Assembly (NCBI GenBank): GCA_021324045.1
Contig: JAJPJV010000013.1
Coordinates: 1 to 59,747 of the forward strand
Direction of reading: 5' to 3'
DNA length: 59,747 bases
From: Actinomycetota bacterium
Lineage (GTDB): Bacteria > Actinomycetota > Acidimicrobiia > Acidimicrobiales > RAAP-2
The position numbers were made by a program, and so were the translations under genes. Below are positions 51,581 through 59,703 of this stretch, one piece after another. The notes under the pieces were generated by a model that saw only the letters and a program-made list of their open reading frames with translations, made no database searches and had not been told where the DNA came from. Each line of letters begins with the position of its first letter. Within the stretch, counting starts at the first letter, position 1.

Positions 51581-51601
51581 GTACCGCAAGGGATGCGGTA
51601 C
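51581..51601. promoter_or_regulatory. Perfect 8-bp inverted repeat before the StrR-like gene
   Basis: GTACCGCA (51581-51588), AGGGA, TGCGGTAC (51594-51601). It begins 14 bases upstream of the regulator start and lies between two divergent regulator genes. Length and symmetry fit a dimer site for the StrR-like protein. Confidence 0.6.
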
Positions 51602-51741
51602 CTATGGTTAACAGCTAACGGTCCAGCTCGTAAGTGTCAAGATCCATCCAAGAGATATTCCGTTCGAAAACATGAAATAATCTATGAGCGAGGCATTGCG
51701 CCCGAGGGACGCAGTTCGCAGTGCTAGAGGACGATGCAGCG

Positions 51742-52629
51742 GTGAACGTCGGTCAGCTCGAGGCCTTCGTGGTCCTATCCGAAGAGCTCCATTTCGGCCG
51801 GGCGGCCCGGAGGCTCCAGGCGAGCACGCCAAACTTGAGCAAGCGTCTTGCAGACCTCGAGCGTGAGCTAGAGGTCCGGCTCTTCGAGCGCACCAGTCGC
51901 CAGGTCCGCCTCACCCCTGCAGGTGCCTTGCTGGTTGACCCGGCGCGCCGGGCGCTGACGGAGCTGGAGCATTTCCGGGCCATAGCCGAGAATGCCGCGC
52001 GGGGCCGAGCGGGCGTGGTGCGGATCGCGTATGCCCCGGGCACCGGGCAGGTCGTCGCCCAGCTCACCCATCGGCTGCGAGCGTCCTCGGACCTCCAGGT
52101 GGACGTGGTCCTCGAACCGCTGATCAGCCTCCAAGTCATCGAAGCCGTTCGATCCGGAAGGGCGACGATCGGTGTCTGCCGTGACGGGTCCGGACCGGGG
52201 TTGTCCCGGTTGGTGGTATTGCGATCGCCGCGCAACATGGTGGCGATGCCCGTTCATCACCGCCTGGCGAGCAAGCCCGCCCTCACCTCGGCCGACTTCG
52301 AGGGCGAGACCTTCTTGCATCCCGATGCCTCGGTGACGTCGCTGTCGGAGTCGGCCGACGTCCTGCGACGCCTTGGTGCCCGCATCGAGATCCGTTTCGA
52401 ACGCTTCGAGACCGAGACCGAGGTGATGGACCGTGTGGCGGCTGGGTTCGGCGTCTCGCTCATCTCGGCGGCGTTCGGCGAGCGAAACCCTCGCCCCGAT
52501 GTTGTCGTCAGGCAATTGACCGACCTCCCGAGCGAGCCACTCGAGGAATTCGACCTCATATGGCGGAGCGCGGATCGCTCCGCCCTCATAAGCTTCGTGA
52601 TCGAGCAGGCGCGCCCACTGGCGCGATGA
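51742..52629 (+). CDS. LysR family regulator
   Basis: A 295-residue LysR protein. HTH LGRAARRLQ-type segment: FGRAARRLQASTPNLSKRLA, with the family start VNVGQLEAFVVLSEELHFG. The effector-binding part follows (GVVRIAYAPGTGQVV). GTG 51742 matches the family start; a GTG at 51721 adds seven residues. It may act on the DUF35-Ltp unit downstream or on the divergent StrR-like gene. Confidence 0.87.
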   Translation: MNVGQLEAFVVLSEELHFGRAARRLQASTPNLSKRLADLERELEVRLFERTSRQVRLTPAGALLVDPARRALTELEHFRAIAENAARGRAGVVRIAYAPGTGQVVAQLTHRLRASSDLQVDVVLEPLISLQVIEAVRSGRATIGVCRDGSGPGLSRLVVLRSPRNMVAMPVHHRLASKPALTSADFEGETFLHPDASVTSLSESADVLRRLGARIEIRFERFETETEVMDRVAAGFGVSLISAAFGERNPRPDVVVRQLTDLPSEPLEEFDLIWRSADRSALISFVIEQARPLAR

Positions 52630-52687
52630 ACGCGAAAGCGATCGTTGCCGCCGACCCGATTTGACCAACCTGGCGATCGCGCCACCT

Positions 52688-52721
52688 TGGACAGAGAGTC
52701 GATTGACGCGGATGCTGTCCA
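52688..52721. promoter_or_regulatory. 7-bp dyad before the DUF35-Ltp operon
   Basis: TGGACAG (52688-52694) and CTGTCCA (52715-52721) frame a 20-base spacer that contains TTGACG. The distance suits an operator over the promoter of the DUF35 gene, perhaps for the LysR protein. Confidence 0.4.
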
Positions 52722-52817
52722 GAGGGTCGTGCTGATAGAACGTGGACACCGATCGTCGCCGCTCGAAGGAGCAAGAACGACCAGCGTAGGCCGTCGTTGG
52801 CAGCGGGGAGATCCAAG

Positions 52818-53279
52818 ATGGTGCCGATGAGCGATACCGAAGGGGTCGATCGTGTGAGTGCACTCTCCCCACCGGTTCCAGGTGAGCACCCGGTCCACCA
52901 GTTCTACTGGGACGCGGTCAGGGAGGGGCAGCTCAAGCTGCTCCGTTGCCAATCCTGCCGGCACTTCATCCACTATCCGAGGCCGATCTGTCGGTTCTGC
53001 GGCTCGGTCGACCTGACGCCAGAGCCGATCTCGGGTCGGGGGACCCTGTACTCCTACACGGTGGTGATGCAGCCCGGACATCCGTTCTTCATGGACAAGA
53101 TCCCTTACATCATCGGCGTCATGGAGATCGACGAAGAGCCGGGTGTCCGTCTTCCTGGGGGCATCGAAGCGGCCGAGGACGAACTACGCTGCGGCATCCC
53201 CCTCGAAGTGCTCTTCAAGCAGGTGACCCCGACGCTGACCCTGCCGTTTTTCCGGCCAACAGGGAGGCAGGCGCAGTGA
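52818..53279 (+). CDS. Zn-ribbon/OB-fold protein (DUF35)
   Basis: A 153-residue DUF35 protein. Zinc ribbon Cys44, Cys47, Cys58, Cys61 (LRCQSCRHF, ICRFCGS), then OB-fold (GRGTLYSYTVVMQPGHPFF). A 40-residue N-terminal helix segment (VHQFYWDAVREGQLKLLRC) is typical for partners of Ltp-type proteins. ATG 52818 or 52827. GTGA overlap with the Ltp gene. Confidence 0.88.
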   Translation: MVPMSDTEGVDRVSALSPPVPGEHPVHQFYWDAVREGQLKLLRCQSCRHFIHYPRPICRFCGSVDLTPEPISGRGTLYSYTVVMQPGHPFFMDKIPYIIGVMEIDEEPGVRLPGGIEAAEDELRCGIPLEVLFKQVTPTLTLPFFRPTGRQAQ

Positions 53280-54460
53280 GGCTGCACGAACGGGTCGCCG
53301 CGGTGGGTGTCGGTTATTCGACGACCGGGCGGCGTACCGGGCTCAGCTCTTGGCAGCTTGCCATCCAGGCCTGTACCGCAGCGATGGCGGACGCAGGGAT
53401 GACCCCTGGCGACATCGACGGGGTGGCGCTGTTGTGGGGAGTCGCTGGACCGGCTCCCAGCGGTCTCGACGTGGTCGACCCGATGAATCTGGGCTACACC
53501 CTCGGCATCTCGCCCCTCAATTGGTTCGCGGAGCCCAGTCCCTCGCCCGCCTATGTCGGACCCGCGCTGCAAGCGATCGCAGCGATCCGTGCCGGCTTCG
53601 CACACACGGTGCTCACCGTGCGTATCATCAATCAGCGGGCAAGCTCAAGGGAGGTCATTCGCGAGGCTGCCGAGCGCGGACCGGAGGTGGTTACCGGCGA
53701 TCGCGCCTACACGGCCCCCTATGGCTTCGAGGTGGGAGGCATGATCCCTTCGATCGCTGCGTTGCCTGCCCGACGGCACATGGACCTCTACGGCACGACG
53801 GAGGCCCAGTTCGGCGCGCACGTGGTCACCCAGCGCTACCACGCCTCGCTCAACGAGGACGCGATCTTCCGCGAACCCATCACAGTGGACGATTACCTGG
53901 CCAGCCGTTACATCTCCAAGCCCGTTCGGTTGTTGGACTGCGATTACCCGGTCGACTCGGCGTCAGCGGTCATCTACACCGCCGGCGACCGCGCGCGTGA
54001 CTGGGCGAAGCCTCCGGTATGGGTCGAGGCTGCGGCCTATTCGTCCATCAAGTACCTGGACTTCAACACGATCGACATGAACGAGAGCTCGCCCTTTCAC
54101 GCCGCCAAGGAGCTCTGGAACCGCACCGACCTCCGACCCGAAGACGTGGATTGCGCCCAGCTCTACGACGGCTTCACCATCATCACCTTCCAGTGGCTCG
54201 AAGCGCTCGGGTTCTGCAAGCTGGGCGAGGCCGGGCCGTTCGTCGAGGCCGGCAACACACGCCTTGGGGGCACCATCCCGACGAACACCGATGGTGGAGC
54301 GTGCAACGTCGGACGCCGTCACGGCGCGAACTTCTGTATCGAGACGGTGCGCCAGCTGCGCGGGGAGTGTGGCGCGCGTCAGGTCCCCAATGCGCAAGTG
54401 GGCGTCTGGGCGAACGCCGTGGGGCCGTTCTCCGGCGTCGTGCTGATGACCGCCGACTGA
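53276..54460 (+). CDS. Thiolase-like lipid-transfer protein (Ltp2-like, no nucleophile Cys)
   Basis: A 394-residue thiolase-fold protein. At the place of the thiolase nucleophile the sequence is EPSPSPAYVGPALQAIAAIR, without Cys. The last active-site region is GGACNVGRRHGANF in place of GGxxxxGHP. Loss of the Cys is the mark of Ltp2-like retro-aldolases, which work in complex with a DUF35 partner; the DUF35 gene directly precedes. GTG 53276 overlaps its stop. A C-C bond cleaving side-chain step is inferred, not shown. Confidence 0.82.
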   Translation: MRLHERVAAVGVGYSTTGRRTGLSSWQLAIQACTAAMADAGMTPGDIDGVALLWGVAGPAPSGLDVVDPMNLGYTLGISPLNWFAEPSPSPAYVGPALQAIAAIRAGFAHTVLTVRIINQRASSREVIREAAERGPEVVTGDRAYTAPYGFEVGGMIPSIAALPARRHMDLYGTTEAQFGAHVVTQRYHASLNEDAIFREPITVDDYLASRYISKPVRLLDCDYPVDSASAVIYTAGDRARDWAKPPVWVEAAAYSSIKYLDFNTIDMNESSPFHAAKELWNRTDLRPEDVDCAQLYDGFTIITFQWLEALGFCKLGEAGPFVEAGNTRLGGTIPTNTDGGACNVGRRHGANFCIETVRQLRGECGARQVPNAQVGVWANAVGPFSGVVLMTAD

Positions 54461-54497
54461 GAGGATCGTCTCGGTCCGTTCCCTCGCGTGCCGGCGA

Positions 54498-55700
54498 TCA
54501 ACCGGGCCGAGGCTCACGGGGGAGTCCGAGGACCCGCTCGCCGAGAACGTTCTTGACGATCTCGGTGGTCCCGGCGGCGATGGTGGCCGAGCGTGACCCG
54601 AGGAAGTCCGCGGCGCTTTCGGGGTCCAAACCGACGATGGCAGGGAGTCCAGCGACGGCCATGCGGGTCTCGCTGAACCGCTGGCGCAGGAGGCTCCAGG
54701 CCAGCTTGATCACCTGTTGCTCCGGCCCGGGTTCGCCACCGGCCACGACCGCCGCCAGCGTGCTTCGCCCCATCGCACCCACGATGCGGCCTTCGATGTA
54801 GCGCCGAAGGACCTCGTCACGAAGGACCGCAGACATGGTTCCCCAGCGACCGCCTCGCTGCAGTGAGGCCACGTAGCCCACGATCTCCTGCTCGAGGCGG
54901 GTGGCGAAGATCGCCACCCCAGAGCGTTCGTGTGCGAGCGTCGTGGTGGCGACCCGCCATCCTTCGTTGAGCGGCCCCAGCAGGTTCTTGCGCGGGATGC
55001 GGACGTCGTGGAAGGAGATGACCGCGAACTCCGCCTCGCCGGTCATCTGGCGGATGGGACGCCGCTCGATCCCCGGGCGGTCCAACTCGGTGAGCAACAC
55101 CGAGATCCCTCGGTGCTTGGGAGCCTGCGGATCGGTTCGGACGAGCAGCTCGCAGTGCGTGGCGCGAAGGCCGTTCGTGGTCCAGATCTTCTCGCCGTTG
55201 ACGACGAAGTCGTCACCGACGGCGACGGCACGCGTCCGAAGGCCGGCGAGGTCCGAGCCGAAGTCTGGTTCGCTGAACCCCTGGCACCACAGTTCGTCGC
55301 CGGAGAGGATTTTCGGCAGGTGGCGCTGCTGCTCCTCGGTTCCCCAGACGATGATGGTGGGGCCGACGTTCTTGGTGCCCAGGGTGCCAGCGATCTGGGG
55401 CGCACCCGACGAAGCCAGCAGTTCCTCGCACAAGACGTTCTGCCCGGGGGTGAGTCCTCGACCGCCGAACTCCACGGGCCAGGAAGGGGCCACCCAGCGG
55501 CCTTCGTTCAGGACCCGTTGCCACGCCAGCTGTGCATCGAAGCTGCGGTCCGATCCCCACACCTTTTCGAAGTGCGGGAGCGCGACGTCGAGGAACGCCC
55601 GCAGCTCATCGACCGGTTCGGTGCCGGGGGATTCCTCGGCACCACTGTGGCCGTTGCCGCCGGGGGCGCTAGCGACGGTCGGTCGGGATGGGAAGGCCAT
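54498..55700 (-). CDS. Acyl-CoA dehydrogenase
   Basis: A 400-residue acyl-CoA dehydrogenase. WCQGFSEPDFGSDLAGL and NGEKIWTTNGLRATH are the FAD and substrate segments; LAHERSG has the Glu typical of the isovaleryl-type position; GTTEIVKNVLGERVLG ends the fold. An N-terminal Ser/Gly-rich stretch is poorly supported, so the start may be later than ATG 55700. It overlaps the amidohydrolase stop by 32 bp, showing co-translation. It would form the double bond in the acyl-CoA. Confidence 0.9.
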   Translation of the reverse strand: MAFPSRPTVASAPGGNGHSGAEESPGTEPVDELRAFLDVALPHFEKVWGSDRSFDAQLAWQRVLNEGRWVAPSWPVEFGGRGLTPGQNVLCEELLASSGAPQIAGTLGTKNVGPTIIVWGTEEQQRHLPKILSGDELWCQGFSEPDFGSDLAGLRTRAVAVGDDFVVNGEKIWTTNGLRATHCELLVRTDPQAPKHRGISVLLTELDRPGIERRPIRQMTGEAEFAVISFHDVRIPRKNLLGPLNEGWRVATTTLAHERSGVAIFATRLEQEIVGYVASLQRGGRWGTMSAVLRDEVLRRYIEGRIVGAMGRSTLAAVVAGGEPGPEQQVIKLAWSLLRQRFSETRMAVAGLPAIVGLDPESAADFLGSRSATIAAGTTEIVKNVLGERVLGLPREPRPG

Positions 55701-56946
55701 AGAGCTCCACCGCGTTGTCCTGGAGGATCCGTCGACGAGTCACGGGGTCGAGCTGGGCCATCACCGACGCGATCCGCTCCTTGGCGCCAGGGTAGATGCA
55801 GGTGGGGTGGGGAATGTCGGTCTCGACAAGCACGTTGCGCACACCGATGTCCTCAAGGAGCTTCGTCGGGCCGACTCGCTCGAACCAGAAGGTCACGTAG
55901 ATGTGGTCACGGAAGTACTCCGATGGCCGACGTTTCTGGAGCTTGACCTCGGAGGGGTCGGTCACCATCTCGTCGAGCTGGTACTCCATCGCTTCGAGGA
56001 CAAAGGGGATCCAACCGAGGCCGCTCTCGGCGGAGGCGATCTTGACGTTGGGGTAGCGGTCGAACATGTCGCTCATGCACAGGTTGGTGATGATGCGGAC
56101 ATTGCTCATGTAGAACTGCGTCGCCAGGATCGCCAGGCGCCGTTGGGGGCCGAACGACTCCCAGTAGAGGTCGGGGTTGGGGCCCGCGACGGCAGAACCC
56201 CGCCGGATCTGCTCGCTGATCTCTGGGTCCTCGGCCCCCATTTGCCGGTGTCCGCCGCTTCCGATATGGAAGTTGATCACTGCTCCCATGTCGTTGGCGA
56301 GCGACCACATCGGAGCGAAGTAGGGGGCATCCAGGTCCGGCAGGCCGACCATGTGGGGCTTGTCGGAGATGGTGAACCCGGTGATCCCCTGTTCACGCAG
56401 CCGGGTCATTTCCTTCAAGGTGAGGTCCATGTCCCACACGGGGAGGACGGCCTGAGGGAAGAGCCGATTGTTCGACTCGTGCTGGAGCTCGACCAAAAAG
56501 TCGTTGTACATGGTCTGCACGGCATTGCGCAGCTTCAGGTCTTCGATGCCGAACATCGAGTTCGAGGCGAACCCCACTGCGTTGGGGTAAAGGATCTGCG
56601 CGTACACGCCCATCTCGTCGAGGAGCTGGAGGCGGGCGGACACGTCCCAGCTCGCGCGGTCGATCTCTTCGAAGGGTTGGAGGGTCTGGGTGCCGAGGAC
56701 CTTGCGATGCCCCTCTTGGATCGTGTTGCCGCCCACGCTGGCGAAGACGTAGTCCCCGAGGTACCAGGCAGTGACGCCATCGATCGTTCGCAGCACGGGC
56801 ACCTGGCTGCGCAGGTTTGCCGGAGCGCGCGATGTCCACAGATCGGGGGGTTCGGTGAAGTGGGCGTCGGCGTCGATGATCCTCAGGTCTCCGACGACTT
56901 TTTCGACGTCATGCGCATTGATGGCAAGTGCATCGGTGGTCACCAT
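55669..56946 (-). CDS. Amidohydrolase-2 family metal-dependent hydrolase
   Basis: A 425-residue TIM-barrel protein. Metal residues are expected in RIIDADAHFTEP, VINFHIGSGG (His) and VLVETDIPHPTC (Asp). Relatives in aromatic and lipid breakdown are decarboxylases or hydrolases (ACMSD-related). The ATG at 56946 follows GAAAGGG. It is upstream of the acyl-CoA dehydrogenase in one transcript, and a truncated relative begins at the left window edge. Confidence 0.85.
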   Translation of the reverse strand: MVTTDALAINAHDVEKVVGDLRIIDADAHFTEPPDLWTSRAPANLRSQVPVLRTIDGVTAWYLGDYVFASVGGNTIQEGHRKVLGTQTLQPFEEIDRASWDVSARLQLLDEMGVYAQILYPNAVGFASNSMFGIEDLKLRNAVQTMYNDFLVELQHESNNRLFPQAVLPVWDMDLTLKEMTRLREQGITGFTISDKPHMVGLPDLDAPYFAPMWSLANDMGAVINFHIGSGGHRQMGAEDPEISEQIRRGSAVAGPNPDLYWESFGPQRRLAILATQFYMSNVRIITNLCMSDMFDRYPNVKIASAESGLGWIPFVLEAMEYQLDEMVTDPSEVKLQKRRPSEYFRDHIYVTFWFERVGPTKLLEDIGVRNVLVETDIPHPTCIYPGAKERIASVMAQLDPVTRRRILQDNAVELYGLPIPTDRR

Positions 56947-57112
56947 CGGTGGAGTCCCTTTCGATTTCGATCGTTAGCTGCAGAAGTGTCAATCGCACGA
57001 ACAAAGGCGGATTCACCGGAATTGTGATCACGTCGGCGCGTGGATTGCCATGGTGGACAGATGGAAGATCCGGGACCTGACGTCGCTCGCCGCAGTGCCT
57101 GGACGTCCACGT

Positions 57113-57141
57113 TTGACATCGGGTCGTTGCGCTCCCAACAT
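57113..57141 (+). promoter_or_regulatory. Promoter TTGACA-N17-CAACAT for the right-hand binding protein
   Basis: TTGACA (57113-57118) is a perfect -35; CAACAT (57136-57141) is a moderate -10 at 17-base spacing. The start would be near 57148, leaving about 95 bases of leader that hold the hairpin at 57157-57172. Confidence 0.55.
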
Positions 57142-57156
57142 GAGCATGACTCTTCG

Positions 57157-57192
57157 GTCACCTTATGGTGACGTTTTGATGAAGATTTGCAA
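57157..57192 (+). promoter_or_regulatory. Leader hairpin and TTTGAT element
   Basis: GTCACC (57157-57162) and GGTGAC (57167-57172) form a 6-bp stem with a 4-base loop. Next, TTTGATGAAGATTTGCAA (57175-57192) matches 12 of 18 bases of the tandem repeat before the paralogous gene at 4269, in the same orientation to its gene. Confidence 0.4.
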
Positions 57193-57241
57193 GTGACCTC
57201 TTGCTGCCGTCGCAGCTCATTCAGGTAAAAAAGGGGAGGAA

Positions 57242-58507
57242 GTGAAACGTCTCAGTCGAGTGGGCTCATTCAAGGCTGTGCTCGCGGTGGTGGCAGCGAT
57301 GAGCACCGGCGTTCTGAGCGGTGTCGTGACGACCGGAACGGCTTCCGCCGCCACGAGCTCGGCCGCCAAGGCCCCGATCACCTTGGGATACATTGGTGAC
57401 CTCACTGGGGTCGCGGCCTCCTCGTTCGCCGATGGCGCCGGGGCCGCTCGGGCCCGCATCGACGCTCAGAACGCGCGTGGCGGCGTGGACGGGCACAAGT
57501 TGAAGCTGATCGTCGTCGATGACCAATCGAGCCCGACCGAGGCTTTGACAGCAGCTCAGGACTTGATCTCAAGGGGCGTCTTCGGGATCATCGAGGATTC
57601 AGCCTTCATCTTCGGAGCCGATCACTACCTCGCTCAACAGGGCATTCCGGTGACTGGCGGAGGCTTCGACGGTCCGGAATGGGGCACGCAGCCCTTCTCG
57701 AACTTCTTCACCTTCACGCCTGCGACTTCCTCGACCTTCGGCGGCAAGTACTACACCTACACCTACACCGCGAAGTTCCTCAGGGACATCGGTGTCACGA
57801 GGCTGGCGGGGCTTGCCTACACGACCAGCTCTTCGACGGCTTCGATCCACGAGATGTTCGACGAGGCGCACGACCTCGGCGGTCCCCAGGAGTGCTACTC
57901 GAACTACTCGGTGCCCTTCGGCACAGCCGATTTCACGGCTGACGTGCTGCAGATCAAAAGCTCGCACTGCAACGGGGTCGTGGGCTCCTTCGTCGACACC
58001 TCCGACGTCGCCATGGCCCAAGCGATCAAGAACGCGGGGTTGGATGCGAAACAGCTGTACTTCACCGGTTACGACAACGACGTCACCGACAACCCTGGCG
58101 CGGCCAGGGCGATGGATGGCGCGTACGTGCAATCGCCATACAACTTCACGACCCCCAATGCCGCGACGCGCCAGATGCTGGCGACGCTCAAGAAATACGA
58201 CCACTTCAGCGGGGTTCCCGACATCGGCATCTACGACGCGTATTTGGCGACTGACCTCATGATCTACGGTCTGGAGCACGCAGGAAAGAACCCGACGCGT
58301 GCCTCGTTCATCAAGAACCTGCGCAGCGTCGGTTCGTACAACGACGGGGGCATCCTGCCCTCACCGGTGACCTTCAAGCACTTCGGGACGGTCCAGATGC
58401 TGCCGAAGACGTTCTGCAATTACTTTGTGCAGTTGCAGGGCACGACGTGGCACGTCTACCAGAATCGCCCGATCTGTGGCACCTTGATCCCGTCACCGAG
58501 CGCCTAA
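57242..58507 (+). CDS. ABC transporter substrate-binding protein (Peripla_BP_6/LivK type)
   Basis: A 421-residue exported binding protein, paralogue of the one at 4269. Signal: basic KRLSRVGSFK, hydrophobic AVLAVVAAMSTGVLSGVV, cut near ASA (about residues 31-33). The mature domain begins ITLGYIGDLTGVAASSF. Paired cysteines occur near ECYSNYS/HCNGV and at the C-terminus (TFCNYF, ICGT). GTG 57242 follows GGGGAGGA. It has no permease next to it; the cognate system may be the Liv set at 8084-11803. Confidence 0.9.
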   Translation: MKRLSRVGSFKAVLAVVAAMSTGVLSGVVTTGTASAATSSAAKAPITLGYIGDLTGVAASSFADGAGAARARIDAQNARGGVDGHKLKLIVVDDQSSPTEALTAAQDLISRGVFGIIEDSAFIFGADHYLAQQGIPVTGGGFDGPEWGTQPFSNFFTFTPATSSTFGGKYYTYTYTAKFLRDIGVTRLAGLAYTTSSSTASIHEMFDEAHDLGGPQECYSNYSVPFGTADFTADVLQIKSSHCNGVVGSFVDTSDVAMAQAIKNAGLDAKQLYFTGYDNDVTDNPGAARAMDGAYVQSPYNFTTPNAATRQMLATLKKYDHFSGVPDIGIYDAYLATDLMIYGLEHAGKNPTRASFIKNLRSVGSYNDGGILPSPVTFKHFGTVQMLPKTFCNYFVQLQGTTWHVYQNRPICGTLIPSPSA

Positions 58508-58537
58508 ACCTCACTCCATTGCGTAGCTGGGGGCTGA

Positions 58538-58564
58538 CCCCTCCCCGACGACCGGTGGGAGGGG
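58538..58564 (+). terminator. Candidate terminator after the binding protein
   Basis: CCCCTCCC (58538-58545) and GGGAGGGG (58557-58564) form an 8-bp all-matched stem with an 11-base loop, about 30 bases past the stop. No U-run follows. Confidence 0.5.
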
Positions 58565-58821
58565 ACTGGTGTACGCGGTGCCGAGAGGCGGTTGTGACCT
58601 GGGCAGGGACGTGATCGACCAGAGACGCCTGTGGTTGGCGGGAGGTCAGCCCACTGTTGCGGCGTCTGCGGCTGCGCCGAGCGCGACACCAGAGTTCAGG
58701 TCACCGCGACAGGGCGCGCAAGTTCTTGTTCTTGAGCGTATGGGTGATCGGCACCCGCCACGACCGGGCGAAGGCCGGCGCCTTGTCGTCTGGGGCACGC
58801 GGCTCCTCGGACCCCAGCGCG
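58565..58821. other. Region between terminator and transposase remnant
   Basis: About 257 bases with no clear gene. Plus-strand frame around 58700-58820 leads into the transposase piece but shows no recognisable transposase residues. It may be lost part of the same insertion element. Confidence 0.3.
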
Positions 58822-59112
58822 GTGGAGACCGACGCCTTCCACCGTGGGCGCGCTCAGGCAGCGCTCAACATCTGCGCGAAAGAAGAGGCAGGGATCGAGC
58901 ACTGCCCCTCGGGGGAGCTTCTGGGCCAACGCCGCCTGGTTCCAGTGTGCCGTGTTGGCCCACAGCCTGCTGCGTTGGACCCAGCTCTTAGGTGGCTTCC
59001 GCGAGGACGAACACCGCCCAGCCGTGGCACGAACCATTCCCACCCGTTTGGTGTCCATGTCCCGAGTACTCGTCAACCGGTCGGGGACGCCGACGGTGCG
59101 CGGCGGCCTCCC
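58822..59112 (+). pseudogene. IS1380-type transposase, C-terminal piece (plus strand)
   Basis: Two frames together give a transposase end. First VETDAFHRGRAQAALNICAK with EEAGIEHCPSG, which has the H..A...LNI..AK..G.EHCPSG order of IS1380 proteins. After a frame change near 58912 the text continues FWANAAWFQCAVLAHSLLRW and TIPTRLVSMSRVLVNRSGTP. The catalytic Glu region is close to EHCPSG. The piece ends around GTPTVRGG at 59112. It points toward, and ends next to, the central piece on the other strand. Confidence 0.72.
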
Positions 59113-59137
59113 CGCCGTCGGGATCGTCGATGCTGGC

Positions 59138-59580
59138 CTAATCCTCCTCGGTAATTGTGCTGATCACTGCCCAAACGGCCTTCGTGTTCGCCCGCACCGC
59201 CATGGGGTAGGAGACGTCCAGACGCTCCAAAGTGGCCAGGATCTCCTTGGAGCAAAGGCCTGAGTCGAAGCCCATAACGAACGTGCCGTGGCTCCCACCC
59301 GACGCAGGCGGGCTACGAGCTCTTCGATGAAGCGCTTCGCCCCACGTTGGGTGTTGGCCGACCCCTGCGCAGCCGGGCGGGGAGCACCTCGCCGGTGTCG
59401 CCACGGGTCGCGAGCAGTGGGTGGAGCCCCAGGACCGTGGTGTCACCGCAGGCGGCGCCGGCCTTGTGCTTTTCCGTCACCTCGCAGATCGTCGAGTCCA
59501 CGTCGACCACACGGTTGGGAAGTGCCACGACGCTCCATGCGCACCGCAGCGCCTCACCCCCTGCGGCTTCGAGCTGGTGC
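59138..59580 (-). pseudogene. IS1380-type transposase, central piece (minus strand)
   Basis: On the minus strand, VVDVDSTICEVTEKHKAGAA and VLGLHPLLATRGDTGEVLPA are the first catalytic Asp region of IS1380 transposases. After a frameshift near 59380 another frame gives GTFVMGFDSGLCSKEILATL and ERLDVSYPMAVRANTKAVWA, then a stop (TAG) after ITEED. Sequence changes such as ACGDTT for AYGYTK show decay. N-terminal part is not identified. Confidence 0.78.
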
Positions 59581-59646
59581 GGCGCCGAAGAGCTGCCCGC
59601 GCGCTTCTGCGCACCAGTCGAGGCCTCCATGATCGAGGCCCTGGGT

Positions 59647-59703
59647 GTGCTCACCTGTTCTGGCCCCACTTCGGCCCGTGGTGCTCACCTGATTTGGCCC
59701 CAC
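59647..59703. repeat. Two 23-bp direct repeats (21/23 identical)
   Basis: GTGCTCACCTGTTCTGGCCCCAC at 59647-59669 and GTGCTCACCTGATTTGGCCCCAC at 59681-59703, a 34-bp period. Two differences, TG[T/A]T[C/T]-type. Such closely spaced copies resemble multiple transposase-binding sites at the end of an insertion element; the element would lie beyond the window edge. Confidence 0.6.

Noticed and set aside
54901-57027. Very long plus-strand open frame (over 700 codons)
   Set aside because: It covers two clearly coding minus-strand genes (acyl-CoA dehydrogenase, amidohydrolase) and shows low-complexity composition typical of an antisense frame.
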